From Metellina segmentata (Eukaryota; Arthropoda; Arachnida; Araneae; Tetragnathidae), in NCBI GenBank assembly GCA_947359465.1, contig OX375878.1, positions 73,834,416 through 73,898,415 of the forward strand: DNA of 64,000 bases, in the 5' to 3' direction. Position 1 is the stretch's first letter, and every line of letters starts with the position of its first letter. This document shows positions 23,148-35,817 of the stretch, piece after piece. Position numbers and translations under genes: made by a program. Under the pieces are notes generated by a model. The model was not told where the DNA came from, made no database searches, and saw only the letters and a program-made list of their open reading frames with translations.

Positions 23148-26100
23148 CTCAAAACCGGACCTACTACTCATGTTTTAGTATAGTGTTTTCACACACACAC
23201 AAAAAAAAGGTTAAGCACATTTTAATATGCGAGATACAGAGACTAAATTGGCAGCTATCTAAACGAAATTCGCCCAAACACGCTGATACAATTATTTTTG
23301 GGTTGTAAAGTTAAAATGCTTGTATTGCTTTAACCCCGAGCGATGAGAGATTTCCGAGTTGTGTAATTTTACTTTTCCTGCAGATTTTAACTTCCATTTA
23401 AATATGACTAAATAACCACAATTAGGGTTGAAAGTATCATTAAATTCTGTTGGTGAAGATCAAAACTTGTCAGAAGTCATATAAAAAGGACTGTAGGTTG
23501 CACAACGGATATTCATGCTTGATTTAGAAGGTTAATACTCTTCATGTGTTTTTGCAAAGTTCAGAACAAATGTTTGAAAATTACCAACATTATCAAAGAA
23601 GGTAAAGTACGATTTAATTCTTAATAAACGATTATGACCAGAATTCAAGTTCTTCCTTTTATGGACGGCATTAATTAAAAGTATTACAGGATTTATATCA
23701 GGTGTGAGTTCTGTACCTTGATTATATCTAACCAAAAATGCTTAAAATGAGTAAGGAGATAACATCAAAATATTAATAGTTATGTGTCGTTATAGAAACA
23801 ACGAACACATTGCAATGATCTCACATTCAGGTTAAGTAGTGCCTCTAAACTTTAATGACACTTTAAACGTCCCTAAGATAATAGCTGTTAAGTAATAAGA
23901 TACGTAAAGACAAGTAATTCGTTACGTACTTTGAGTGTGAGTACTCGAATTTCATCCAATCGAACGCAGAAGTAAATGATACTAAAACTTTAACCTAGCA
24001 TGTGGCCTGACGTTGTCTTAACAAAAAATAGTAGCACAATACTGATGATGATGAAAATGTAGACCCTCCGAAATGGCCAAAGAATGATCTACATTTGTCA
24101 TTTTTGAAACTATACCTAGCATTTTGGTTTTGAGTTTTAACTTATTTTAATGACGTAACCTTCCGAAAATGTTTTGCAATTAACCTGGAAAAATTCAGAT
24201 AAGAGAGAGAAACTGAAATTTAAATTCTGAAAATCCGAAACTTCATATTTTTCAAAATTTATTTTCCACAAAATGTAGTTTTTATGCAAAGTTGAGACTC
24301 AAAATTATTCTACTTGTAATAGAGGTTGATATTTCCATTTTCAAGTAGAACTTGTGATTTTTATGATAAGAGTTTTAGTATTACAATTGATCTAACAGAT
24401 GGCAGCACAAGTCTTAACAAAGTTCCCGTTCCGAAGTTCGGGGGAAAATAATTTTTCAGGTGTCAGGTGGCTCTTAACTCCTTTTTATGAGCATGCGTTC
24501 ATTGGCATGTAACGATAAATCTCCCCCACCCTCAAAGCGCATAAAAATGTCTAAAGTTGGACGGGATGAATGTTCAGACAAGAAAGTTTTCCCACAACTA
24601 CGAGTAATCGGATCCTGACGAATTTACACATTCAGGTGTGATTCGGGGTCGGTATTCCTCAAATATTGTGATAAAATGTATTAAAATACATCCAATGAAA
24701 GTAAAATATTTAAAAATTGATCTCTGAAAACATTCTGACGCAAGTGACCTTTTCTTTTAGAAATTAGGGTTCATACGATATTTCTAGTTCTAAAAATTAC
24801 ATCCGACACAAATAGGAAAATCGAAGAACCTTCTTTTCGAAGATCTTCGATTAAATACCTTACCATAAACAAACTTTGTAGATTTTAATGTACACACGTA
24901 GAATACGTGTAGTTTTTAATGGCATCATTCAGGTGTAGATTGTTATCAGTTATGCAAGCTGATAGATTTAAACTTCTGTTGAAATTCAGTGAAAGGGAAT
25001 AACTAAATCCATAAAAATTACTGAAATCTTTCTTTGAATGCTTTTATATGAAACTTTCTAAAATTTTAACTAGAAAGGTTGATGGCATGCATGCTACGTC
25101 AAAATATGTAGCTTTATTCAAATATCTTTTACTTCATTAGAGTAATTACGAACCACCTTTGATTGTCTACTGGCCATTGAACTAGTTTAAACATCATTAA
25201 TCTTTTTTTTCCCCTTCAAATTTTGGTCTATAGAACGAGTCTTCTTAAAAGAACATATATAAACGAAGACGTTTAAATGTTTTGTGTTTCACAGTTGGGT
25301 TTGTGAAAATTATTATATATGGACATTTATTAATAGATATTTTTAATTGTATTAACAAACTGACTCGAAAAACAAATATTTAAGTACATAAGTACTTCGG
25401 GAATTTCATTTCAAGACATATTTTCATAATTCTATAAAAAATTATAGCGTAGCTAATTTTATGTATACGAATATTCTTTTTTCTACCCTTATGTTCTTTA
25501 TACTCTTGGAATTATTTTTCAATGTTATTATGGTCCGAAATTTAAAATGTATCACAAAATGCTAAATGAATTCAGTACATTTTTAAGATAGCAATTATGT
25601 TTCAGTCTGTCAGCTTTCGGATACATCTATGCAAAGTTTCTAATTCTGAGCAATATAGCACAAGATACGTTACTTTCAGGAACGTCATCTCAAGCATTTA
25701 TCGCCTGCGTGCAAACCCAATACAAGCTAAATCCTTTACAAAATCGTAAAATTAAAACAAAATAACTAAATAAAAACAACATTCCCAAACAGAACTGACT
25801 CCTGTCATATTCTAAATTACCTATAAAATATGCAGTCATATTTGTCTTTTATTCAAAACACAAATATAATATGAAAATGTAGTAAAATGAAGTATAAAAA
25901 CTAATAAATATGAGAAAATGTATAAAACATTTTTTGAGACTGGACATTTAGGTCAAAAATTAAACGTACACTGGATTATATATTTAGATCACCCCTATAT
26001 TTTCTGACTGTGATCGCCAAACAACTCATGATCGGTCTTGAGTAATCATTTTAACGGGAGTATTACCCAGATTTTAAATGTGAAATCAAATAAACGAAAT

Positions 26101-26197
26101 ATTTAATTTATGATCCGAATCGGATAATTTTGACGAAAAGCTGAGCAACGATTTTCGTTCTTCCAAATCGAAATAATTTTTTTAGACATTTTTACCA
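23148..26197. other. AT-rich DNA without recognised features
   Basis: About 3 kb with no long frame, no repeat pair and no transposon ends that I could see. Confidence 0.5.
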
Positions 26198-26460
26198 TCT
26201 GTATAAATAAAAATGGTGTTTGTACATTGAATATTTTCGACCCATTTCATGTTTTCTATCCGTTTGGCCCTTCTGATGCTAAACCCGCCTCTTGCATATT
26301 TGGTGTTTTGCTTGTCTGTCTGTATTGTGTGTGTCTGTCAGTATACACGACCACACGGTTTAATATATTTTCATGAAACTTTTCTTACTGTGAGTACTTA
26401 TCTTCATTAAGTGACTGAAATGAATCGCATGAATGGATATAAATGTGTGGTATTTGAGTT
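26198..26460 (+). mobile_element. Possible Helitron-like 5' region
   Basis: Starts A|TCTGTATAAATAAAAATGG, then CTTGTCTGTCTGTA and a ttcatgaaacttttct stretch, a layout seen at 5' ends of arthropod Helitrons. No 3' hairpin with CTRR was found, so the right border is arbitrary. Confidence 0.3.
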
Positions 26461-27549
26461 CAAAGTAAGCTGTAGAAATTACAAGGATGGCGAAAGGTGT
26501 TAAAATATTATTTTATTCTACGAAAGACATGTCATTATAGGTTTCGAACAAATCTTCAATCTAGTGTAAACCAATTCAAACCGAGTAAGGTCGGGAATTT
26601 TGTGAGTCGAGACAATATGTTCGTCTGCTCACATTTGATTTAAAGAAACTGATCGACGGTTCACTTTTATTTCCATCTGCTTGGTACTTGTTTTATTTAC
26701 TATAGTCCTCTCGCTTTCACCCATCCCACGAAGCAATAAAAAAAGGGTCCTCTCCAACCGCGGTCTACGAGTGAACGGAAATGCGCTTTGATCTTTACGA
26801 TTCCCTATAAAAAGGGAAAGCTCGGACTGTTTGCTGCGCTGAATATTTATAAGAGCCGAGGCTCCCTGGAAACTCTACACCTGGATGGCGAATTCGTGGA
26901 AAAGAGCAATAAAAAATTTCGAGGAATTCGGAGGGCAAAAGGAAAACATTACCTGCGTTTAAGACCGCACACTTGTACACACGAACATCCCTGCTCCTAA
27001 CGTCCCATGTGGGTCAGTAATGGAAATAACCTTCAGTGACTGGGGGGGCTGGGTCCTTCACTTCTTCACAGGTGGGCTTCGCAGGTAAGACGTTAAAGAC
27101 GTTTGGGTACGGCCGTAACTCAACATAGGACGGGGAGCTGTTTATCGCTGGTTCGGAGCATATGACACAGAGACGTCGAGTTATTTACGATCTCGAAAAT
27201 ATACATTTAGCTCTGTCTCAGTTGTCTTTTGTGCGTTTCTACATTTTCGGCGTCTCTTTCTTGGGTCGGGACCGCGTAAAAAAATAAAATCATTGTAGTT
27301 TTAATTATTAGTACTAACTAAGCAGACTAGGTGGGATTTTAAGTACAATTGAAAAAAAAATGTAAACAAATTATTTCGTGTCGCGAAGATTATTGCAGAA
27401 TTTTACTCGATAGTTTAAAAATTAAAAAGGTATAAAATACAGGAGATGAGATGGACTGGGCATATCATTCGAATGCCCTATGAAATGAGTACAGAAAATA
27501 TTTCTGGCCAGGACAATTGACGTTAGGTCTAGAGGATGGTTGAATTTTA
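26461..27549. other. Unassigned DNA with a GC-richer patch
   Basis: 26740-27120 is richer in GC and has opposing frames of 60-70 codons. A TTCCCTATAAAAAGGGAA palindrome lies near 26801-26818. No gene call can be made. Confidence 0.4.
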
Positions 27550-27745
27550 TGGCTCAATGGAATTCAATTGGAATTCATGGCGCAATGGCTATATCTGACC
27601 AAGCTGAGCCAAACATCGTTCAGTAAATGGACATCCGCACACAAGGAAAGTTTTACTGACACAGCAGAGAGAAATACACACAGGAGAAAATGCGCGACTT
27701 ACAACTCACAGTATGCAAACCCATTGAGCCACTGAGCCTAAACCC
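27550..27745 (-). mobile_element. SINE family B
   Basis: Tail side gttgaattttatggctcaat, body gtaaatggacatccgcacac and aaggaaagttttactgacac, head at the right with cccattgagccactgagcc. Confidence 0.78.
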
Positions 27746-27879
27746 GAACAAAAACCAACACTTAGATGGATTGATAGTGTAGACAAAACTTTTGCATTTG
27801 CAAAAACAAAGAACAGAGAAACTACTGCCAGTAACTGATCAAGATGGAACAGTATCATCGAGAAGGTCAGGCCCCCACT

Positions 27880-28300
27880 CAGGGCCCGATTGAGAAAATT
27901 TAGTATAGTAGGCACAACACGCAGGAAGGCCCCCCCCTGTTATTTGTTCATCACAAAAACTAATTTTATAACAGAAATTGGTACTTACATATTTGACTGT
28001 TGACCGTTTCACAGATGTCACCAAAAAGTTTGAGAAAATCGTGACATTACTTATATAACTCTTGGCAAAACAAAATAAAGCAGACGAAAATTAAAAACAT
28101 AATAGTTAGAAAATTAATGTAATTACAAGAATGTGATAGTGGGGGAAATGGTCGACGGAAATTTACGTAAATACCCAATAATTTATGTAACTACTTAAAA
28201 ACTTTTTTAAATTTTTAGATACTTTTGAAACTTAGGGGTCCTCTAAATTATGGGGGCCCTAGGCCCGTGCCTCACGGGCCTAATGGTAAATCAGGGCCTG
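27880..28300. mobile_element. hAT-type non-autonomous element with perfect 8-bp target duplication
   Basis: Starts CAGGGCCCGATT and ends, on the opposite strand, CAGGCCCTGATT (10 of 12 match). The flanking 8 bp CCCCCACT are identical on both sides (27872-27879 and 28301-28308). The 421-bp interior is non-coding and AT-rich with GC-rich ends. Eight-bp duplications and CAGGG-type ends are typical of hAT elements. Confidence 0.85.
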
Positions 28301-28308
28301 CCCCCACT

Positions 28309-31154
28309 ACGTATTTAACACTTTAGTTGTTAAATCACATGGAGGGCTATTTTGCTGGCTACGAAATCGCATCCTCAATTGTTATCGACAAAATGCGTTG
28401 GTAACGGTATTTAGTATAAATGCAGTAGAGGAGAAAATTGTACTTACTAAGAGAGATCTAAACCCCTACTGTGTTTTTCAAGAAATCTAAATTTCATGCA
28501 CAGAAAATATGACTAATCTTAGTGTGCACACAAACACACTTCACCTGTCTAAAGATCACTACATTCTGTGGTCTCGCAAATCTTAAAAACTCAAATATTC
28601 AAAATTTTGGCTTAGTGTGTTCCATTTTCAAGCCGACGAATTATTAATAACAATTTTGGAGGCATTATAACTGCTGAAAGTGTTGTGTAGCTCACATTAC
28701 TAAGCATGTTCTCGTCAACGGGTTGAGCGTATAACAATTTGACCAGTAGTGTTTGTAGAATAAAGGATTTAAGAGATAAATTTGGATGGGACCACCAAAA
28801 ACTCAGAACTACAAAACAAAATTTAAATTCGGTCTATTATTTATCCCCTTTGTGAACAGTCCTAGAAGTCATCAATGATCACCACATCGCACGCCGACAA
28901 GAAAAATGACGCGTCAAAAAATAAAAATGTTGATGTCATGTCATTGAAATATATGTATGGAGGTGTCCCAGCGAGTTATATTGCTATTCTAATATAATAA
29001 TATAATAGAAGTTACCACCATAAATACTTACCTAAAATTTAAAAGAAGCTTATACTATTTCAATATAAGTTTTATAGTATCCTTTAATTCGATGTTTCTC
29101 AAATTTTGCAATTTCGAGTTGTGTCACTTTTCTTGCCGGTGTATGATATGTAGAGGATATGATTGATCGAGCAACGAATCTCGAAACGAAAGATCATTTA
29201 CAGCGTAGACCGATGATTTGCAACCAGTGTGCCGTAAGAATGGCACGATTGGGCCTGGCGGATTTTAAAGCGGTTTAAATTGTGTAATATTTATGACATT
29301 TCAGCGGTTTAGTTATGAACTTTTGACAGGTGTGTTCGCAAATAATTTCGAGCAGCATATAATTTTGAGTATAATTTTCTTATTACAAAGCCTCAAAATA
29401 AATTGTTTCAAAAATATTTTTAATAGTCACTTGGGTGCAAAACGGTTGGTAATCAAAGGTTTTATGGAAATTAATCAAACTATACCATTTTTTTTGTCAA
29501 CAAATGTAACAAATTTTTTTATGTGCCGCAGAACTTTTGTGTGTCATGAGATGTAAAAAGGTTGAAAATCACAATCATAGACAGAGGATAAACGCGTCTT
29601 GAAAACTTGAATGCATATAATTTTGTATAATAATAATAAACCTTGTCAAAAAAAAAAACCACCAGTCATTAACTATTATGAGATGCTGATTTCAAATGTA
29701 CTAATAAATTTGAAGTATTTTATTGTCATGATTTCGAAATCTCAACAAACTACTCTTACATCCAGTCTGTTGAATACAGAAAGGCTATTATTTCAAAATC
29801 GAATCATCTTCAAAAAGTATTCCTTTTACAAACTGAGCAGACAAGAAGAACTTTCATGTCAACAAATATCCTCCCAAAACGACGACAAAAAAAGTGAAGT
29901 TGCAATAACTATTACTTTCCCAAAACTGGCAGATCCCCTAACAACTGGCGTCTCACGTCTAATCTCCCTTAACTGACGCTGTCAAGATTTATGAGATACT
30001 TTATTTCAGTGGCAGAATAGATAAGAGGAATGATCCGAGCATTAGACTATATTCCCCCAACTCTCAAAATGGAAGAAAAAAATCACTTTCGAGAGCGTGA
30101 CGGAAAAATGGGCGGGGAAGCACTTGATTCCCAGAAGAAACCGAAAACTAACAGCTCCAATCGGCGGGATCTCAAAGCACTTTCAGAGTCCCCCCCCTCT
30201 TCACCCCAACATCGTTTCTCAAAAGATTCGAATCGCCCTTCACCCCGCGCAGCGAGTGGTCAAGTCGTCCATAAAAATTGACAAGCGTAGTGGTCAGTAT
30301 TGCTGATAGCAAAAATGAACTGACAGGTCCAAGTGAACTCCATTTTAAAAGATGTAGGAACGAAGAAAAAAAAAGAGTGAGAGAGAGGAATATATGGTGC
30401 GACACAAACGTAACAGCTTTCTACTAAGTCCAAAAGAAATGGACATCCAGCAAAGAAATGGACATCTGCAAATTTGCGCTCTTTAATCGGAACACCTGAG
30501 GCCTAAGCGGCTAAAGTGCACATAATTTTTCTAATTCCTGTCTTACTTTTTTTAAATAAATTTAATGTATTGTTTGAGAATAGTTTTGTTAAACACTTTT
30601 GTACAGTACATCTTTTTTTCCTGTCTAACATCGGAAATAAAATAAAATAAAATGATAATGTTTATAAAATACATTGATGGCGAGGGAGGGGCTGAGGAAA
30701 TAAAAAATAAAAATTAAAATAAATGTTTGGTAATGACATTGTGTCTATCAGAAAGACGTTAACTCGTGTGCCATGCGAATGATATTGAAAGAAATACTGT
30801 TTTCCCGATCTCTTTAGACTATTACACAAAAACTGAAAGGAAGCGGAATAGAGCTGGGTCTGTGACCTTAGATGAGTCGCAGAAAGGCAAGACGAAATTG
30901 TTATTAGTCGAAACAGATATGGCTTGACAAGGAAATACAAAAATATTGTTCAAAAAATTGTGATTTGTTTGCCAAATATTTCAACGAAATTCATTCAGGT
31001 CAGAAGTTTTGTATGGCCTCATCAAATGTGATTGAACTATCGTAGAATTTGACTTAAATAGTTTTTGTAAACAGAATCGAATCCTAAAAGAATTTCGAAG
31101 CCGAATATTTGAGTGATTAAAATTTTTTTATGGTAATTTTTTGGTAATTTTTAA
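28309..31154. other. AT-rich DNA, apart from the LINE tail copy
   Basis: The plus frame 30030-30281 is hydrophilic and proline-rich at its end but lacks splice or domain support. Nothing else seen. Confidence 0.4.
29855..29975 (+). repeat. Isolated copy of the putative LINE 3' segment
   Basis: About 110 bp align by eye with 33228-33335, in the same orientation and with small indels. No RNase H coding sequence precedes it, so it is a severely 5'-truncated insertion or an independent repeat sharing that tail. Confidence 0.4.
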
Positions 31155-31330
31155 ATAACGTCGTACTAGAGCAACACAACAGGCTATTGACGACGGTCCG
31201 AGATCAATCCCTTAAGGGAAAGACCCAAGGACAACACCTCTTAATTTTGAACCACGGTCAGATAATGAAGCAACACCTGTGCTGGCACTCCACTTTCCAA
31301 ACTTCCACACCAACCCAACGTGAGGACTAA
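31155..31330 (-). mobile_element. SINE family A, lacking the tRNA head
   Basis: Begins taacgtcgtactagagcaac, keeps gggaaagacccaaggacaac and ccacaccaacccaacgtgag, then stops. AATTACC-like repeats adjoin the tail side (31128-31150). Confidence 0.83.
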
Positions 31331-32454
31331 CATTTTTTTTTTAATCTTAAAAACTTGTGAAATAATAAAGAATTTTAAATATATTTCAATGGTCTGTTCT
31401 AAGTAAAGTCACCTGCTTTTAAAGGTGTGGATTGTGCAAATTAATTCTAAAAAATTTAAATATCCAAAAAATATAACGAAAATATGAATCTTGTTTTCGT
31501 AGAAAAATATATAGTAACGAATGATATAGTGTGTCAATGTCTCAGGCTCATCCGTTTGCAACAGCAAAAAAAAAATAAAACTTCTTTCAAATTCATTATA
31601 TTTAGGTGTGCGAATCAGTTCTAAATGAAGATAATTGATGTAACACACTGTTTGTAACTAAGTACTTCACACTTCAAAGCACACTTCTAAGTTGTGAAAA
31701 GTAACTTTAACAATACTATCACTAAAATTTTATTGCCAAGTTAATATTAGCAATTAATTTCGAATCATAAAAGGTTTGCGCTATAAAATATGGTAAGAAT
31801 CTCTTTGTATTCGAAAATGAACATGTCTCGTTCCAGATGCACAGATAGATTTTTGCTAGCACACAATCAGCAAGGTACTTTTGTCTTGCCGGTTAGCGTG
31901 ATTAAGATAAACTTCTCTAATGTAAAGGATACCGACAAGGACTGATCTGGAATTACACAGTGCGCTTTCCTTTATTCATAAAAGAGGTATATATATAGAG
32001 GGAGAGAGTGAATTTATCTAAGTATATCAGAGTGAAATTATCAGAGCACATTAAGACTGTAAAGCATTGTTCAACAGAGGCGTCAATTGTTACCACATTA
32101 GACATACGTCACAAGCGAATGCATTAATCTCTTAGATCTGATAGGTGCGTAGAATATTGATGCAGTGCAGCGTTTCATGACGATCGATTGATACGAAAGT
32201 GCTTCAAATGTTTGACGAATGAGAGTCAGTTATGGAATGCAATACTTTGGGAGTTCGCTGAAAAAGTTTGCTGATGACGTCTTCTGTAACTTACAAACTA
32301 TCATTCGTATGTTGAATGCAGTGGGTTTTATGTACCTAATTTCACATTCTACCACTATTTCAATATAAAATCATACTGTGTAATGTTGAAAAGACAGTAT
32401 CTAAAAACTATCTACTGTCTTACATGAATGTTCTAGAAGATCCTACTCAAATAG
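31331..32454. other. AT-rich DNA up to the LINE truncation point
   Basis: No reverse transcriptase motifs are visible upstream of the RNase H fragment, so the LINE is truncated near 32440. Confidence 0.5.
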
Positions 32455-33090
32455 GAAAATCTACATATTTAGTGACAGTCAAGCAGCCTTAAAGGCGATA
32501 AACTCATTTCAAATAAGCTCCAAACTTGTTTGGGAATGTAGGAACCTTCTACAAGAATTGGGGACCCATAATGGGATCTTTCTTACTTGGGTGCCAGGGC
32601 ATACTGGTGTAGAAGGGAACGAAAATGCAGATAAGCTAGCCAAACTGGGGACTGCAGATCTACCTTTAAGCCCTGAACCTTTTTGCGGGATCTCTAAGAC
32701 TACCGCAAAAAGGGTGATAGGAGAAAAAATGCTTAAAGAAACTACAAAAAAGTGGAGGCAAACCACCGATCAAAAACATGCGAGGCTTATGATTCAAGAA
32801 CCTTCCATGAAAATATCATCTCAGATCCTTCGTCTTAGCAGGGATAAGATGACGGTGATAGTTGGATTTCTCACAGGCCACTATCACCTAAGAAAACACC
32901 TTCATGGGATGGGAATCTTTAAAGAAGAACCTCTATGCAGGAAATGCAATATGGTGGAGGAAACAGCCCACCATATACTTTTTGAATGCGAAGCTCTGCT
33001 TCACATAAGGCACTCAAGTTTAGGTCACGGAACAGAACTTGATATAATTCACGAAGAACCTGTCAAAAGCCTTTTGGCCTTTCTTAAATA
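32455..33090 (+). pseudogene. 5'-truncated non-LTR retrotransposon: RNase H domain and C-terminal zinc knuckle
   Basis: Open frame from about 32455 to a stop at 33090. The peptide contains the RNase HI motifs IFSDSQAALKAI and TWVPGHTGVEGNENADKLAK, followed by a downstream C-x2-C-x7-H-H-x4-C cluster (LCRKCNMVEETAHHILFEC). These are the C-terminal end of the second ORF of LINE-type elements that carry RNase H. Reverse transcriptase and endonuclease are absent, so this is a 5'-truncated, immobile copy. The following 250 bp look like its 3' region, with a short (CTATGA)n-like stretch near 33185. Confidence 0.85.
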
Positions 33091-33345
33091 ATCTGGCTTT
33101 CTTTGACGTGTCGAAAAACAATGGGATTTGGTGCAATATTCCCTAGTGGAATCAGCACCTAGGGCTTTCCTGACCTCCCCACTCACTATGACTATGACTA
33201 TATCTAAAAACTATACAGATACAAGAAACATGTCAACAAATCTTAAAAATAACCATACAAAAAAAGTTACAATAATTATTATTTCCCCAAAACCGTCAGA
33301 GAGAGATCCCGCAATAAATGGCGTCTATCATTGACCAAAGTGATT
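33091..33345 (+). mobile_element. LINE 3' region, matching a second copy near 29.9 kb
   Basis: Non-coding DNA after the RNase H frame. The part from 33228 to 33335 is recognisably similar to 29855-29965: both start atgtcaacaaat, share an (A)n-AGTTACAATAA/TTGCAATAA core and TTTCCC(C)AAAAC, and end in a GGCGTCT block. It is probably the 3' untranslated region of the same LINE family. Confidence 0.45.
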
Positions 33346-33936
33346 ATTTGGAAGGACATTAGTGTAAAAGACTTAAGAAATTCAACAGATACCCCAATTT
33401 CGAGATAGATCAAGAACAAAAATTATAGAGAATGAGTAGTATCTGCTGATAGTAGTATATTTTTGAAAATAGTGGATATATTTATGTTTCTTATTTATTT
33501 CATATGTATTTACTGTGTCGCATTTTGTGTATTTAAAACTAAATTAAAAAAAACATGGCTTTTAATGACTCGTGGCTTTCGGTGGGACAGGGATTTTAAA
33601 ACTCGTTATTAAAAATATAGCTGAATAATTAAGACTTAATCCATTTAGAATCCAATACATTTCGATGATTAAAAATAAACAGTTGTATTTCGAAAACTTC
33701 TCCCAAAAGAAGTGTTGAGCAGTTCTCCGGATTGGTAGGAAATATAACAAATATTCAGTCATATAGTAGCTATTCATATACATGCGTTATAGTAATTAAC
33801 ATCATAATTTCATTCCCCGATATTTATATTGAACTCCAAGCTCAAGGATATTTTAAATGTAGACCATCGGCACTTACATCACATTGACGTTCAAGTCGAT
33901 TCGAAATGAAAAAATCGGCTCCAAAATCTGAAAACG

Positions 33937-33962
33937 AAAAAAAAAAAAAAAAAAAAAAAAAA
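33937..33962. repeat. A-run of about 26 nt
   Basis: A homopolymer next to the donor side of the spectrin-like exon; in the transcribed (minus) sense it is a T-run 32 nt into the intron. Confidence 0.95.
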
Positions 33963-33993
33963 TCGAAATACATATGTCAGCGTCATCTCTTAC

Positions 33994-34116
33994 CATTGCT
34001 AGGAAATAGAATTTTTCGAATTCTTCTTCTTGCTGCTTGATGGCTCCCAGAGAATCAGCAATGGCTTGATGCTTTTCCAGGGACTCATTTCCTTTCCTGC
34101 ACAGCCAGGACAGAAC
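33994..34116 (-). CDS. Internal exon encoding part of a spectrin-like helical repeat
   Basis: A 123-bp minus-strand exon with acceptor tttattgatag|GTTCTG and donor GCAATG|GTAAGAG, phase 0 at both ends, giving 41 codons. The peptide begins VLSWLCRKGNESLEKHQAIA and continues DSLGAIKQQEEEFEKFYFLAM: a Trp-containing helix, a short turn, then a charged helix with E-E-F-E-x-F. This resembles the start of a spectrin repeat, most like those in Sec14/spectrin/RhoGEF proteins of the Dbs, Trio and puratrophin type, where helix A starts V-L-x-W-L. The exact gene cannot be fixed from 41 residues. Flanking introns are large and full of transposons; a 26-nt A-run (33937-33962) sits just inside the downstream intron. 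Codon quality and both splice sites make this a convincing exon; the family call is tentative. Confidence 0.6.
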
Positions 34117-34504
34117 CTATCAATAAAACAAATACTCATGAGCGTAATGTAGCAGTATCCGAGTTACCTTTGTTACTCACAACTGCAGTACCACTATTAA
34201 GCCACTAATTAAGCTACATTGGTTTAGTATCACTATTTAAATGTGCACTGTTGTTTCTTATGCATACACTGGCAGACCGGAGGAGTGCCAGGCCCCATTG
34301 AAGACGGCAAGAGGCGAGGGGGTGCGCCTCTTCCATGTTATTGAGCCCCATTGGGAGGAAGTTCGTCTTTGCTCGACATACACGACACATCTGTTTTACA
34401 GGATGGTCCCTTTCATACATCCATTCACTCATACACATCGTAATTTAGATCGCAATCAGAGGCCGCTAACCCCCTGATCAGGTACCCCCAGAGGATTGAT
34501 TTGG

Positions 34505-34565
34505 TATGGGAACATGGAGACTTTGTGACCACGACCTATTTAACGTGCCCCAGTCACCAGTAGTG
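34505..34565 (-). mobile_element. Possible SINE family A head fragment
   Basis: gaccacgacctatttaacgt and gccccagtcaccag resemble the head-proximal part of family A (gccacgacagatttaacgtg, caccagtcccc). The 3' part is not recognisable. Confidence 0.4.
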
Positions 34566-34659
34566 AACACGACGGTCTGTAGCCAAGTCGTCGAAGCGCC
34601 GATCTCGCATCATCAGAATTGTAAGCTCCGCCGAGGACAGAACCCACAGCACTAATGTG

Positions 34660-35244
34660 CACTACTCTACAATAATGGATTACAGTAATGTATAAAATCC
34701 GACTGCTTGTTTGGGAGTTGTTGTTGAGTGTTTGCTTGTTGGGACTGCTTGTTGAGTGTTTTTCGTGATATGGCCTGGGACCTTTGCATGTTGTTCCTGG
34801 TAAAATGAACACCGATGTCTAAATGATCATTTTGGACAGTCAGTTTCTTTCTACGCTCTGGCAGTTTTATGGAATGGACGAATGTTCAACGCTCCATGTC
34901 ATGTTGCAGCCTCTGTCAGGCAGTGGTATCACGATATGGATGTAAAACGTCTTCCCTGGCCTGCTCAGAGTTCCGACCTAAACCCCATATATTATTTGTG
35001 GGACGAGTTAGACCGACGCTTACGGACCAGGGAACTACTTCCGAAATCTACAGCTGAGCTGGCGACATTCTTGCAGCAGGAATGGACACAAATACCCATA
35101 GCTGTGTATCAAAACTTTGTTGAAAGTATGCCCAGAAGGGTTGCTAATGTAAGTGCAGTACGTGGGGGACCCCCCTATTAAAGCATGTATTCTTTCCTTT
35201 ATACTATCACATCTTGCTGTCCGGTCCATTATTGTAGGGTAGTG
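34660..35244 (+). mobile_element. Internally deleted Tc1-like transposon with matching terminal repeats
   Basis: The left end CACTACTCTACAATAATGGA (34660-34679) matches the reverse complement of the right end (35225-35244) at 19 of 20 positions. The right flank is TA (35245-35246); the left flank is now TG, consistent with one mutation. Only 585 bp remain. The plus strand retains the C-terminal part of a transposase (about 34830-35180), with PWPAQSSDLNPIYYLWDEL marking the last catalytic segment. The N-terminal DNA-binding region is missing. Confidence 0.88.
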
Positions 35245-35584
35245 TATGTACATACATTTGTCAATGAATTTGCACAGTCGTAATATGAACACACAACAAA
35301 CCAATTCTATCGACTTAGCGAAATCGAACCTGCTGTAAGAAATATTGGATAATGGTCTGTACTAAAATTGTTTTCCAGTAGTACTCAATAAGCTGCTATA
35401 AATAAATAAATTAAAATTTTTAATAAAAAATTTTAACCGTTTGGTCTTAATTGTTTATTTATTTTTTGATCAAGTACTATGTGGTGTAGAAATGTTGGAA
35501 ATGAAATGAAAATAAAAGCCAAACAAAAATAAATACCAGCTATTTAAATTACGGTAAAAGGTGCTTCACCAGTCTGATTTCAAG

Positions 35585-35817
35585 AAGGTTGATTGGTTTG
35601 ATGGGGTTTTATGACGCAAGGGCCATATTTGGTCATGCTGCGCCAGACACAAGACATACAATATCAAGTAATAGACAGACACACAATGGAAGTTTTTCTG
35701 ACACAGAAGAGAGAACTACACCCAGGGAGGAATTCACCTCACAGGAATCGAACCTGCACCGTCTTACAACTCGATGGTTGCAGCTCAGTGGGCAATACTC
35801 AGTGAACCACGAAGGTA
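35585..35817 (-). mobile_element. SINE family B, full-length copy
   Basis: Best-preserved family B copy. Left: ggttgattggtttgatgggg and gcgcaagggccatatttggt. Right, minus strand: TGGTTCACTGAGTATTGCCC (A box) and GCAGGTTCGATTCCTGTGAG (B box). The tail on the minus strand ends in CCAATCAACC-type repeats. Confidence 0.9.

Noticed and set aside
33937..33962. A-run as poly(A) tail of a retrocopy
   Set aside because: No target duplication or recognisable retroposed sequence beside it.
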